Shown here: positions 16,977 to 25,151 of the stretch, piece after piece
Layout: the number at the start of each line of letters is the position of its first letter
Numbering within the stretch: the first letter of the stretch is position 1
From: Mycolicibacterium septicum DSM 44393
GTDB taxonomy: Bacteria; Actinomycetota; Actinomycetes; Mycobacteriales; Mycobacteriaceae
Direction of reading: 5' to 3'
Assembly (NCBI RefSeq): GCF_000455325.1
Contig: NZ_HG322952.1
Coordinates: 1,351,281-1,415,280 of the forward strand
Length of the DNA stretch: 64,000 nt
Program-made: the position numbers and the translations under genes
The notes under the pieces: generated by a model
The model's database searches: none
The model's input: only the letters and a program-made list of their open reading frames with translations
What the model was told of the DNA's origin: nothing

Positions 16977-18797
16977 TCAACTCGAGGCCGTCATGCCGAG
17001 CACCTGCTTGAGTGCCGCCCGCATGTCGGCCGGCTCGATCCGCATCAGTTGCGCCTCGTCGAGTTCCGACAGGTTCGTACCGTGGATCTCGCTGAGCCGG
17101 TATTCGCGCTCCTCCTCGGCCGCCTCGATCACGTTGCGGACGAACCGGCCATTGCCGGCGAGGTCGATGCCGGGGCGCAGTTGTCCCGTCGAGTCGAGTG
17201 CCTCGCTCTGGCACAGCGTGACGCACGAGCTGACGAGTTCCTCGTGGGCGGCCTCCGACAGCTCCGAATCCCTGGTGCGGGCGACCAGCTTCCCGATGTC
17301 CCCGAGTTCGTGGGGACCGTACGAGCCGAACCGGATTCGTTTGGTGAACCGTGACGCCAGACCGTCATTGGAGGCCAGGAAGCGATCGATCTCGGCGTCA
17401 TACCCGGCGATGATCACGACCAGGCGGTCGCGATCGTTTTCCATGCGGGCCAGCAAGGTGTCGACTGCCTCACGACCGAAGGCATCGCCGCCGGACAGCC
17501 CGGTCTGGATCAGCGTGTAGGCCTCGTCGATGAACAGCACCCCGTCCATCGCCGAGTCGATCAGCGCGGTCGTCTTGATCGCCGTGCTGCCGAGATGCTG
17601 GCCGACGAAATCGTGACGCTTGGCCTCCACGATGTTCGGTGTCCGGAGCAACCCCAGCCCGCAGTAGGTCTGGGCGACCACCCGGGCGATCGTGGTCTTG
17701 CCGGTCCCGGGCGGGCCGGTGAACGCCAGGTGCAGGCTGCGCGCCGCCGAGCTGAGCCCCTTGTCTCCGCGAACCTTTGCCAGCATCGCCGCCGACTTCA
17801 GTTTGGCGACTTGAAGTTTGACCTCTGACAGGCCGATCTGCCGGTCCAGCTCCTCCTGTGCGGCCCGCAGGTATTCGTTGCCACGCTCCGACAGATCGTC
17901 GGCCAACAGGTCCTCTGCCGACGGCACGCTGGCCGGGTCCCAGCGGTCGGAGCGCGAATCGACGATCTCCTTCGAGGTGATCACGAGGCGGTACTTCGGA
18001 TCGGCCAGCGCGGCGGCGTTCGCCTCGAATCCCGGGTCCTCGCTGTAGATACGTTCGAAGATCACCCGGGCGTCCTGCTCCTCGCCCATCTCCCGCAGGG
18101 TCAGTCCCTTGCAGAACTCCGCAGCCCGCCGGGCCCCGGGTACCGGGCCCTCGATCGCCCGGTCGAGCCGGCGGATGCCCTCTCCGAACAGTCCCATCTG
18201 CGCGCACGCCGACCCGACCATCAGATCGGCTCCGGCACCGATATAGCTGTCGGTGAAGGATCCCGACCTGCTCAACGCACTCAGTACGTCAGGCCAGCGC
18301 TGCGTGGTGAAGTGCAGTACGCCGCGGATGTACGCACAGATCTCACCGGTGTCGCCATCCGCAGGCGTTGTGGTCTGTTCCAGCTTGTCCAGAACCTGCT
18401 CGGCTTCGTCGAAATCCTTGGCGCCAATCATGCTGGCCGCGTATGCGAGCCACATCTCGGTCTTGCTGCTCAACGGGTAGTCGAGGTACAGGCCGGTCTG
18501 GAAGCGTCCACTCAACGCCCGTTGCGGCAGCCCGAGTCGGCGCTGCTCCCGAAACAATGAGAGTGTGCTGGTTCGGTACAGGTGGTAGATGACCTCGGGA
18601 CTGGTGTCGCCGGTGGCCGCGCGACCCAACCACGCATCGCACATGTCCGGGTCGTACTCGGTGGCCCGGCGGAACGCCAGTGCCGCGTACTGCAGGTCGC
18701 GCTCGGTCTCCAACCCGTCGATGGGAATGCCGAGCGACAGCACCCCGGCATCGAAAACCCGCTGCGCATCGGTAGATCCACTCATCGGAGGTGACAC
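16977..18797 (-). CDS. eccA: ESX AAA+ ATPase EccA
   Basis: A 606-residue CbxX/CfqX-type AAA+ ATPase. The N-terminal TPR-like helical domain (residues about 1-280) ends before the ATPase. Walker A is GPPGTGKT (361-368), Walker B LFIDEA (421-426), sensor region VIIAGYDAEIDRFL. EccA is cytosolic and is thought to disassemble EspG-substrate complexes before secretion. GTG 18797 has GAGGAG five bases upstream; ATG 18785 is an alternative. It is divergent from the plus-strand substrate genes across a 57-bp gap. Confidence 0.93.
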   Translation of the reverse strand: MSPPMSGSTDAQRVFDAGVLSLGIPIDGLETERDLQYAALAFRRATEYDPDMCDAWLGRAATGDTSPEVIYHLYRTSTLSLFREQRRLGLPQRALSGRFQTGLYLDYPLSSKTEMWLAYAASMIGAKDFDEAEQVLDKLEQTTTPADGDTGEICAYIRGVLHFTTQRWPDVLSALSRSGSFTDSYIGAGADLMVGSACAQMGLFGEGIRRLDRAIEGPVPGARRAAEFCKGLTLREMGEEQDARVIFERIYSEDPGFEANAAALADPKYRLVITSKEIVDSRSDRWDPASVPSAEDLLADDLSERGNEYLRAAQEELDRQIGLSEVKLQVAKLKSAAMLAKVRGDKGLSSAARSLHLAFTGPPGTGKTTIARVVAQTYCGLGLLRTPNIVEAKRHDFVGQHLGSTAIKTTALIDSAMDGVLFIDEAYTLIQTGLSGGDAFGREAVDTLLARMENDRDRLVVIIAGYDAEIDRFLASNDGLASRFTKRIRFGSYGPHELGDIGKLVARTRDSELSEAAHEELVSSCVTLCQSEALDSTGQLRPGIDLAGNGRFVRNVIEAAEEEREYRLSEIHGTNLSELDEAQLMRIEPADMRAALKQVLGMTASS

Positions 18798-18854
18798 ATC
18801 TCCTCACTGCACGGTCAGCCGCGATTCGCCCGCGAGTGTACTAAGTTGAGCAGA

Positions 18855-19172
18855 ATGGCACAGCCGGTGCAGTCACCGGGCGGAACGATTTCGGTGCACA
18901 CGACCGAACGGGGTCTGCCCGTCGCGCTACGCCTCGACCCCGTCGAGTTGAAGAAACCGCCCGCGCAACTGGCCGATGAGATCATGGCGCTGTGCCGCTT
19001 GTCGGCGGCACGCGCCCAGGTCGAGCGCAGGCGGGAGCTGGCCGAAAAGGGTTACAGCACATCGGTCATCGACCCGCTGCGACTGGCGACCGAAGACGAA
19101 TTGGCCCGTGCCGAGGACGCGGTCCTCGGTGACGAGGGGGACCTTCCGCCGACCTGGGGCAGGTCCGTATGA
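18855..19172 (+). CDS. YbaB/EbfC-like small protein (EspL-associated type)
   Basis: A 105-residue protein. The central part (SPGGTISVHTTERGLPVALR, then LADEIMALCRLSAARAQVERRREL) resembles the second half of the YbaB/EbfC fold: a beta hairpin followed by a long helix. Its C-terminus is acidic. YbaB-like proteins occur in ESX loci (EspL, Rv3880c) with unclear function. The start is ATG 18855, though a TTG nine bases upstream is in frame. Its stop overlaps the next gene (ATGA), implying coupled translation and perhaps a heterodimer. Confidence 0.72.
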   Translation: MAQPVQSPGGTISVHTTERGLPVALRLDPVELKKPPAQLADEIMALCRLSAARAQVERRRELAEKGYSTSVIDPLRLATEDELARAEDAVLGDEGDLPPTWGRSV

Positions 19173-19525
19173 CCAGTCTCGCCGACTCCCTCCTCGCCCG
19201 CATCCGTAGGCAGCGTGACCTGGTGCAAGCCATGGACGAGCACTGCCAATCGATTTCGGCGCGCGTCACCAGCCGTGACGGGAACGTCAGTGCCGAGGTC
19301 GACGGCATGGGAACGATGACCGGGCTCTGGCTCGGGCCCGGCGCGCACAAGCTGGGCGCCGACGTGCTTGCCAAGCTCATCGTCGAAACCGCCAGCGCCG
19401 CTGCACAGGTCGCATCGGCACGGCAGCAGTACCTCACCGAGGAGTTTGCCCAGCGCATGCAGGAACTCGGCCAGGCGCCGCTGACCCGTTGGGACGGCGG
19501 CTCTTTCGAACCCGAGCGTCAATAA
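19169..19525 (+). CDS. YbaB/EbfC-family protein (EspL-like)
   Basis: A 118-residue protein with the YbaB/EbfC pattern: an N-terminal helix (LADSLLARIRRQRDLVQAMDE), a beta hairpin (ISARVTSRDGNVSAEVDGMG), GAHKLGADVLAKLIVETASAAA as the second helix, and a polar tail. EbfC proteins bind DNA as dimers, but ESX-linked members such as EspL are associated with substrate stability, so DNA binding should not be assumed. Translationally coupled to the preceding gene. Two further YbaB-like genes occur in the toxin block. Confidence 0.78.
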   Translation: MTSLADSLLARIRRQRDLVQAMDEHCQSISARVTSRDGNVSAEVDGMGTMTGLWLGPGAHKLGADVLAKLIVETASAAAQVASARQQYLTEEFAQRMQELGQAPLTRWDGGSFEPERQ

Positions 19526-19752
19526 CTGCCGGGCAAACGAGTTCCGCGGACAGGATGGCGACTGCGCCGCAGTTCAGGGCGCCCAAGAATTGCATATCCA
19601 GCAATTTTTGCTGTTGCACTAATTACCAGTACGAACGATCTACACGTGTAATTCGCACAAAATTCAGTTAGCTGCGGTCGGTCAGCGCCGCTATAGTTTA
19701 TTGGTCTCGTGCCCACACAACCCCCGCTTACAGCCGGAAAGGTATTAGCACG
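19526..19752 (+). promoter_or_regulatory. AT-rich promoter region of the secreted-substrate operon
   Basis: This 227-bp gap is clearly richer in A/T than its surroundings. It holds a short hairpin CAGCAA-TTT-TTGCTG (19599-19613), a perfect palindrome TACACGTGTA (19641-19650), and a -10-like TATAGT (19692-19697) with a possible -35 TTAGCT about 18 bases upstream. GGAAAGG (about 19736-19742) is the ribosome site for the ATG at 19753. The octamer GTACGAAC (19629-19636) recurs at 50628-50635 before the toxin operon, which may mean a shared regulator. Confidence 0.5.
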
Positions 19753-20037
19753 ATGAGCGACATTTTCGCCGCCCAACCTTCGGGAATGGCCACCTTTTCC
19801 GCTGCCAACGAAGCGGCCGGCTCCGCGATAACCACAGTCGGTTCTGCCGACTCGGCGGCGATGCTGATGTCCGCAGCGGCCGCGCTCGGCCCGATCGGAG
19901 CGGTCTACCTCGCCGCCTTCGGCCCAGCTCAGGCCAACAATCTGGCAGGCACACTGTTGGTCGGCGGGGTGCATGCCGCCACAAGTGCCGCCACCGAAAT
20001 GTCGCGGTCCGCCGTGCTGTCCAACGACGACGCCTAG
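19753..20037 (+). CDS. EspC/PE-like small ESX substrate
   Basis: A 94-residue helical protein, Ala-rich, lacking Cys. Its pattern, with an FAAQPSGMATFSAANEAAGS start, a central Gly-rich turn (AALGPIGAVYLAAFGPA) and a second helix ending ATEMSRSAVLSNDDA, resembles the EspC/PE helical-hairpin substrates that pair with a larger EspA/PPE-type partner. I do not see the canonical YxxxD/E export motif. It has a good ribosome site and lies 12 bp before the large substrate gene, consistent with a secreted pair. Confidence 0.62.
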   Translation: MSDIFAAQPSGMATFSAANEAAGSAITTVGSADSAAMLMSAAAALGPIGAVYLAAFGPAQANNLAGTLLVGGVHAATSAATEMSRSAVLSNDDA

Positions 20038-20049
20038 GCCTGGCGCGAA

Positions 20050-21348
20050 ATGCCGACAATTTTGCCTCCGCGCCCGGTGACCCCGGTAGGTCAGCTAGCT
20101 CAGCAGGTTCCCGGCTACGACGCCACCCCGGTTATCGCTGCTCAAGAACAGAACCTGCAAGATTTTCTGAATTTGCCAGTACGACAAATTCTTGAGCGCC
20201 TGGGTTTGCCACCAATTGCCGATCAAAAGCCCGCAGAAGAACCACCGCCCGAGGGCCAACCCGAGCAGCAGCCGCCGGCCAATCCGATGGATCCGAGCGC
20301 GTTGATCAGCCCCGTCACCGATGCGCTGAGCAGTTTGGGCAGCGGCTTGTTCGAGGGCGTCGATCCGACGACGATGCTGCAGTCCATCTCCAAGATGTTC
20401 GACTCCACCGGCGGGTCCATGTCCAAGTCGGTCAGTTCGGCAGGCGACGCGTGGCAAGGCGCCTCCGGTACGGCCGCGGCGACCAAGACCACCGCTGCGA
20501 TTTCCGACGGCGCTGAAGTCGGAGCCCAATCCGACTCGCTCAGGACCAGTTTGTCCGCGGCAGCAACCAACGTCGGCCAGGCTCGGGTCCGGCTCATCGA
20601 GATCATCACCGAATTCGCCGCGACGATCGCGGCCATCGGACCCATGATCATCTTTCCGTGGGGCTGGGCAGCTGCAATCGCCGCCGCCAACAAGGCAATT
20701 GCCACCACGGCCGAGGTGATGACCGAACTGCAGACTTCGCTGGCCACCCAGGCAGCTCAGGTCACCACAGCCGGTGCACCGGTGGGCATCACCGCTGCAC
20801 CCGAGGGTGCCTCGTCGCTGGCCGGCCTGGCCTCGCTGATGCCGATGGCGATGAAGGGCGCCGAGGCCGGGGTGCAGGCCGGCACCGGTGCCGCGTCGGC
20901 GGCCAGTCAGGCCGCCGCGAATCCCGCCATCGATCCGTTGGACCCGGCCGCCGCCGATGCGGCCGAGGCCGAAGGCGGCCCCGCGATCGCGGGCGCGGGA
21001 ATGGGCGCGGGCGGCGGTGGCGGTGGGATCGGCAGCGGCGCACTGGCACCGCGCTCACTACCCATGTCATCAATGCTTCAAGCGGAAAGCGCAAGTGCCC
21101 CAGCGCAATCAGCCGCACCACGAATGGGAGGCACCGGAGCACCGGGCATGATGGGCGGCGCACCCATGGGGGCGATGGGCGCCGGGCAGGGCGCGAACGC
21201 CTCATCGAGCAACAACCACACCTCGGCATCGTTCCTGCACACCACCGACCAAGGCAGCGAGATCGTCGGCGATCTCGGTACCGCGGCACCCCCGGTCCTC
21301 GGGGAAGCCGACCCGTATCAGACCCCGGACGTCGAACTCCGGATCTGA
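20050..21348 (+). CDS. large ESX-secreted substrate, EspA/EspE/PPE-like
   Basis: A 432-residue protein. A Pro-rich N-terminus (1-85) leads into a helical domain with a WxG-type turn (SAGDAWQGASGTAAATK, about residue 137) and a hydrophobic patch IGPMIIFPWGWAAAIAAANKA. A Gly/Met-rich low-complexity tail (about 300-390) precedes a conserved-looking end, GSEIVGDLGTAAPPVLGE. This layout fits EspA/EspE/EspB or PPE-like ESX substrates acting outside the cell. The ATG at 20050 has no strong ribosome site, so translation may be coupled to the previous gene. Confidence 0.65.
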   Translation: MPTILPPRPVTPVGQLAQQVPGYDATPVIAAQEQNLQDFLNLPVRQILERLGLPPIADQKPAEEPPPEGQPEQQPPANPMDPSALISPVTDALSSLGSGLFEGVDPTTMLQSISKMFDSTGGSMSKSVSSAGDAWQGASGTAAATKTTAAISDGAEVGAQSDSLRTSLSAAATNVGQARVRLIEIITEFAATIAAIGPMIIFPWGWAAAIAAANKAIATTAEVMTELQTSLATQAAQVTTAGAPVGITAAPEGASSLAGLASLMPMAMKGAEAGVQAGTGAASAASQAAANPAIDPLDPAAADAAEAEGGPAIAGAGMGAGGGGGGIGSGALAPRSLPMSSMLQAESASAPAQSAAPRMGGTGAPGMMGGAPMGAMGAGQGANASSSNNHTSASFLHTTDQGSEIVGDLGTAAPPVLGEADPYQTPDVELRI

Positions 21349-21371
21349 CCAACCCGATAAGGAGAACCGTC

Positions 21372-21665
21372 ATGGCCGACAACGCCGGTATGTCCATCCA
21401 GCCCGGAGAGGTCCAGGAGATCAGCCGTCAACTCGACGAGCTCGCCAACCGTGTCCAGCGGGTGATGACCGACGAGGCGCCCAACCTCACTGTGACGCCG
21501 TCCGCCCGCGATGAAGTGTCGCAACGAATCGCCCAGACCCTCAACGAGGTCCACGCCTCGTTCGGTACGTCCACCGATCAGGGCATGACCGAGGTTCACG
21601 AAGTGGCGGCGACACTGCGTGGCCATTCGTCCAACATCGCGGCCTCCGAGGACTTCGCCGGCTGA
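21372..21665 (+). CDS. PE-family protein
   Basis: A 97-residue PE protein. The second helix has the PE signature (TPSARDEVSQRIAQTLNEVHASFG, then MTEVHEVAATLRGHSSNIAASED), closely matching the PE pattern of a DEVS motif followed by a helix ending near an Asn/Glu-rich terminus. There is no C-terminal extension. The Tyr of the usual YxxxD/E signal is not evident, so the signal may be on a partner. It directly precedes the PPE-like gene, as PE genes usually do, and is preceded by AAGGAGA at 21359. Confidence 0.82.
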   Translation: MADNAGMSIQPGEVQEISRQLDELANRVQRVMTDEAPNLTVTPSARDEVSQRIAQTLNEVHASFGTSTDQGMTEVHEVAATLRGHSSNIAASEDFAG

Positions 21666-21713
21666 TATCAGCGCGACCATTCGAGTTCTGTCGACGAGGG
21701 GAGGTTTCCGGGC

Positions 21714-22799
21714 GTGGGGTTCACCGACGTTGCGTGGGAGTCGCGCAGCACCGAACAGCTGGCTCGCGACCTCACCGAGGGGCCCGGTCCGGCGTCGGTC
21801 GGCGGTGCCGGTGCGGCCTGGATCCGGGTTGCCAACGAATTGGCAAACGTCTCTGTTGATTTCGACAAGCTGGTGGCACGCCTCCGGACTGTCTGGGACA
21901 GCCAGGCCTCCGACGCCGCGGCACAGCGCCTGGAAGAGTTCGGTAAGTGGTTGCAGGCGATCAGCCTCAGCGCGGCCGGCAACGGACAGCGTGCCGAGGA
22001 AGCAGCGGTTGCCAACACCGTGGCAGTGCTGGCGATGCCCAGCGTGTCAGAGGCGATCGAGACAAAGACCGCCCAGGACATGATGGCCTCGCTGGCGGCT
22101 TACAACGGGGCCGTGCTGACCGGGACGTTCGCCGAGTTCGACGCGGCCGCCACCGCCGATGCGGCCAACGCTGCAGCCGTCATGCAGCAGTATGAGGAGG
22201 CCGCTGCTCCCCTGGCCCAGCCGTGGGAGCAGCCCGTGCCTCCCCAGGTGTCAAAAGGCAATGCACTCAAGGCCGAACAGGGGGCCGACAGTGCAGCCGG
22301 TGCCGGCGGTGGGGCCGCCGGCGGCGTCGCGTCGGTGCCACCTCCGCCGCTGGCACCCATGTTCGCACCGGGCATCAAGTCCAGCGGCGACCCGAAGGCC
22401 CTGCAGAAGACCGGGTTCGCCGGCGGGGGCGGCGGTGGCTCGGGCACCGGGATGAGTGGTGCCCCCTATGCGCCGATGGCTGCGATGGGACGCGGCGACC
22501 AGAACCGCGACTACGAATCCGTGCAGCCTGCGGCGGCTCTGGACGGGGCGGGTGAACCGGGTGCCGGGGTGTCCGACGCTGGGCAGGCCTGGCTGCCGGC
22601 CGCGCAGCAGAACGATGCACCGTTCATGGTGTCGAATGTCAGTTGGGGTCCCGATACCGCGGTGTTCGACGAACTCGCCGCCCCGGAGGTGCCCGCCGGT
22701 GAAGGTTTCGCCGATGAACCGGAGCGCACTCTTGAGCAGGTGGACAACCGCTGGGTCACTCCTCCCGTGATCGGCGTCGACCGGGGGCTCAACCTATGA
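21714..22799 (+). CDS. PPE-family protein
   Basis: A 361-residue PPE-type protein. The N-terminal helical domain (about 1-175) starts FTDVAWESRSTEQLARDL instead of the usual PPE residues but keeps VDFDKLVARLRTVWDSQASDAA with a W-x-S turn replacing WxG, and AYNGAVLTGTFAEFDAAATADAAN like PPE helices. A Gly/Ser-rich linker and a C-terminal acidic region follow. GTG 21714 is chosen because GAGGGGAGG lies nine bases upstream. The stop overlaps espG (ATGA). The PE/PPE/EspG order matches ESX-2 and ESX-1 type loci. Confidence 0.8.
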   Translation: MGFTDVAWESRSTEQLARDLTEGPGPASVGGAGAAWIRVANELANVSVDFDKLVARLRTVWDSQASDAAAQRLEEFGKWLQAISLSAAGNGQRAEEAAVANTVAVLAMPSVSEAIETKTAQDMMASLAAYNGAVLTGTFAEFDAAATADAANAAAVMQQYEEAAAPLAQPWEQPVPPQVSKGNALKAEQGADSAAGAGGGAAGGVASVPPPPLAPMFAPGIKSSGDPKALQKTGFAGGGGGGSGTGMSGAPYAPMAAMGRGDQNRDYESVQPAAALDGAGEPGAGVSDAGQAWLPAAQQNDAPFMVSNVSWGPDTAVFDELAAPEVPAGEGFADEPERTLEQVDNRWVTPPVIGVDRGLNL

Positions 22800-23608
22800 C
22801 GGCATCGCTGGCTGGACAGTTCGTCCTCACCGAGGACGAACTGCACGTTGTGGCAGCACGTCTCGGTGTCCAGGCGATGCCGTTGGTGCTGGACCTGCGA
22901 CCCCGGCACCCCACCGAGACCGCCCGCGCCGAGGCGCTCGGGCAGGCCACCCGGAGCCTCACCGAGCGCGGCCTTCTGACGGCCGGGGAGGTGAGCGCGG
23001 AGTTGTCTGCGGTGGTGCAGTCGCTGCAGCGGCCCGACCGCGAGCTGGCCATGCGCCTGGTGACCCCCGATGGGTTGGCCCGTGTCACAGTCGTGCGGGA
23101 TGGCACGCAGTGCATTTCGGCCTGCCGGGTGGGTGACGCGATCACGGTGGAGACCATCGACGACGGTGCGAACCTGTCCAGCGCGGCGGGCGGCCTGCTG
23201 CGTCGGCTCCCGGCAGCTGCGCCCGCCGAGATCAGTCCGGTCGGCGCTCCGCTCACCGAGGTCAGCCAGGCACTGTCCGATACCCATGACGCCACGGTGT
23301 TGTCCGACCGGATCCGGGCGCTCGGAGCCGATCCCCGCTCCGCGATGACGCTGGGTTCGGCGCTGGCGGCGCGGTTGGCGTTCGCCGAGATCGTCTACTA
23401 CGCACTCGATGACGACGTCGACCGAATCTCGCGGTCCGCCGGGGCGGTCGGCATCTTCTACACCAAGCGCGGACGGATCGTGGGCGCGCCCAGTGCATCG
23501 CCCAGCGGCCAGTTGTGGACCACCCTCAAGCCGGGATCGGACCACACGATCAAGCAGGCCGTCGGCCAACTCGTCGAGCTGTCCGGCTACAGATGGGGGG
23601 ACTGCTAG
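22796..23608 (+). CDS. espG: EspG-family chaperone
   Basis: A 270-residue EspG (PF14011-type) protein. The N-terminal FVLTEDELHVVAARLGVQAMP, the ETARAEALGQATRSLTERGLL block, the central LVTPDGLARVTVVRDGTQCI strands, and the C-terminal GAVGIFYTKRGRIVGAPSASPSG are typical. EspG binds the hydrophobic tip of the PPE protein in the cytosol and delivers the PE-PPE pair to the ESX machine. It overlaps the PPE gene by four bases, so production is coupled to its client. A second EspG-like gene lies at 24372. Confidence 0.88.
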   Translation: MTASLAGQFVLTEDELHVVAARLGVQAMPLVLDLRPRHPTETARAEALGQATRSLTERGLLTAGEVSAELSAVVQSLQRPDRELAMRLVTPDGLARVTVVRDGTQCISACRVGDAITVETIDDGANLSSAAGGLLRRLPAAAPAEISPVGAPLTEVSQALSDTHDATVLSDRIRALGADPRSAMTLGSALAARLAFAEIVYYALDDDVDRISRSAGAVGIFYTKRGRIVGAPSASPSGQLWTTLKPGSDHTIKQAVGQLVELSGYRWGDC

Positions 23609-23685
23609 ATCCGCTCCCTGTTCACCAGCGAATTCTCAACCACCGTCCGGCGATTCGCGCCGGGTATGACAAAGAGAGGTACGGC

Positions 23686-23955
23686 ATGACGCTTCATCTG
23701 ACGCCCGCGGAAGCTCAGCAGAAGATCGAGAACATCGATAAACAGATGATGGATGTCCGGCGGCTGGCGGCCCAGATCCTGGACCAGACCGAGTCCATGA
23801 CGGCCAGTTCGTGGACGGGCGGCAAGGCTGCGAAGTTCCGCGGCATCATGACGCAGCACCACGAAGACTTCAACTACGTCATCAACAACCTGCAGCAGAT
23901 CGTCGACAAGGGAAAGTCCGACATCAACACACTTGTCAGCCACGACGCCGACTAG
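23686..23955 (+). CDS. esx: Esx (WXG100) protein
   Basis: An 89-residue WXG100 helical hairpin. W43-T-G45 in the turn (TASSWTGGKAAKF) is the signature. The C-terminal helix ends near KGKSDINTLVSHDAD with no aromatic YxxxD. The start is ATG 23686 with AAAGAGAGG about eight bases upstream, not the longer open frame that extends into espG. With the next gene it forms an Esx heterodimer-type pair, exported by the ESX machine. Confidence 0.9.
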   Translation: MTLHLTPAEAQQKIENIDKQMMDVRRLAAQILDQTESMTASSWTGGKAAKFRGIMTQHHEDFNYVINNLQQIVDKGKSDINTLVSHDAD

Positions 23956-23984
23956 CAGCCGACTGAACTCGAAAGGTTTGATCA

Positions 23985-24275
23985 ATGGATACGGACAACA
24001 TTCGGTACCAGTACGGAGCCAACTACGCGTCCCTGGACGACATTCAGGGAGCGACCAACAACGCGCAGGCCATGCGTGAGGAAGTCAGCCAGGTCTTCTC
24101 AGCGCTGCAGGGCGTGTACGAGGGCCAGGCCGCAGAGACGCTGAACCAGAAGCAGATTCAGATCCTGCAGCAGATGGACGCGATCCTCAACGAGATCACC
24201 CAGACCCGGACCGGGGGCAATCAGTCCCAGGAAGACGCTGCGGCGCTCGACGCCCACCTTGCCGGCGGCTTCTAG
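23985..24275 (+). CDS. esx: Esx (ESAT-6-like) protein, EsxC-like
   Basis: A 96-residue Esx protein. The turn is YEG (residues 45-47, LQGVYEGQAAETL) where the WxG motif is normally found, and the C-terminus ends AHLAGGF, like the GLF ending of EsxC. It has a Gln-rich second helix (NQKQIQILQQMDAIL). It is 29 bp after the other Esx gene and has AAAGG before ATG 23985. Likely heterodimer partner. Confidence 0.85.
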   Translation: MDTDNIRYQYGANYASLDDIQGATNNAQAMREEVSQVFSALQGVYEGQAAETLNQKQIQILQQMDAILNEITQTRTGGNQSQEDAAALDAHLAGGF

Positions 24276-24291
24276 GGCGGCAGTATCGTCG

Positions 24292-24329
24292 GCGGGCTCG
24301 GTTGTCGGTTCCATCGCGACCGAGCCCGC
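24292..24329 (+). terminator. 11-bp-stem hairpin after the Esx pair
   Basis: GCGGGCTCGGT (24292-24302) pairs perfectly with ACCGAGCCCGC (24319-24329), with a 16-base loop. No U-run follows, as often in mycobacteria. The position, 17 bases after the esx stop and 43 before the next start, suggests either a partial terminator or an mRNA 3'-end stabiliser that gives higher esx than downstream expression. Confidence 0.6.
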
Positions 24330-24371
24330 TTACGCGTCCGTTCTCCCGAGGCAGAAAGAAAGGGGCTCAAC

Positions 24372-25151
24372 ATGATCACTGATGAGGTGGCCCCGCTTCG
24401 CCATGGGCTCGAGCCGTGGTTCATGAGCGGTTTCGAGTTCCGTTGCATCTGGGAGGCACTCGGCCTCGACCGCCTGCCGTCCCCGCTGTCCTACCGCCAT
24501 CGCGGACCGAAGTTCATGTCCGAGGTGGAGGCCGACCGCCGCGAGGCGCTGGCCCGGTTGCGCGCCGGACTGAACCCGAATCGTGTTCGCATCCTTGAGG
24601 CTTTGCGGTACCCGGCATACCTCCTGCAGGGATTCGGCCAGATCGAGTCCGGCCAGGTCTACCGGCTGCTCGGAGTGATCGGCACGACGGGTTACTGCGC
24701 GGTCATCACCCAGGATCCGAGCGAGCAGCTCATCTTCGGCGAAGATGTTCAGATCATCGGCTGTGTGAACATCGACTTTTCCCAGGTCGTCCTGGAAGCG
24801 CTCCCTGCCTACAAGCCCGGTACCCGGCCCCGCAAGGAAGAGCTGCTCGAGGACGAGACCCCGACCTCGGCGCTTCGGGATACCAAGATCACCGGATCGA
24901 TTCTGCTCAGCGGTTCGCCCGAGTTCACGATGGACTATCAACTTCTCAACGCCGACCAGCTGACCGTGATCAACATCGCCGACGACGGTGCGTACGTGGT
25001 GAACGAGGGCACGAAGTCATTTCAGATCATCCCGGCGACGGTGCCCAATCTCATGCAGGTTTTCAAGAAGGTCGAGAAGCGGCAAGCAGAAGCCCTGGCG
25101 GAGAAGCTCTCTGCCGAGAAGACAGACCGGGATTTCGATGCCCTACCTTGA
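24372..25151 (+). CDS. second EspG-like protein
   Basis: A 259-residue protein distantly resembling EspG: MSGFEFRCIWEALGLDRLPSPL at the N-terminus, then SEVEADRREALARLRAGLNPNRVRILEALRYP, and strands GQVYRLLGVIGTTGYCAVITQDPSEQ. It ends with a charged helix of about 35 residues (FKKVEKRQAEALAEKLSAEK). If EspG-like it would chaperone a substrate other than the PPE served by the first EspG, possibly one encoded downstream. AGAAAGAAAGGGG precedes ATG 24372. The stop overlaps the next gene by 14 bases. Family assignment is moderate. Confidence 0.58.
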   Translation: MITDEVAPLRHGLEPWFMSGFEFRCIWEALGLDRLPSPLSYRHRGPKFMSEVEADRREALARLRAGLNPNRVRILEALRYPAYLLQGFGQIESGQVYRLLGVIGTTGYCAVITQDPSEQLIFGEDVQIIGCVNIDFSQVVLEALPAYKPGTRPRKEELLEDETPTSALRDTKITGSILLSGSPEFTMDYQLLNADQLTVINIADDGAYVVNEGTKSFQIIPATVPNLMQVFKKVEKRQAEALAEKLSAEKTDRDFDALP

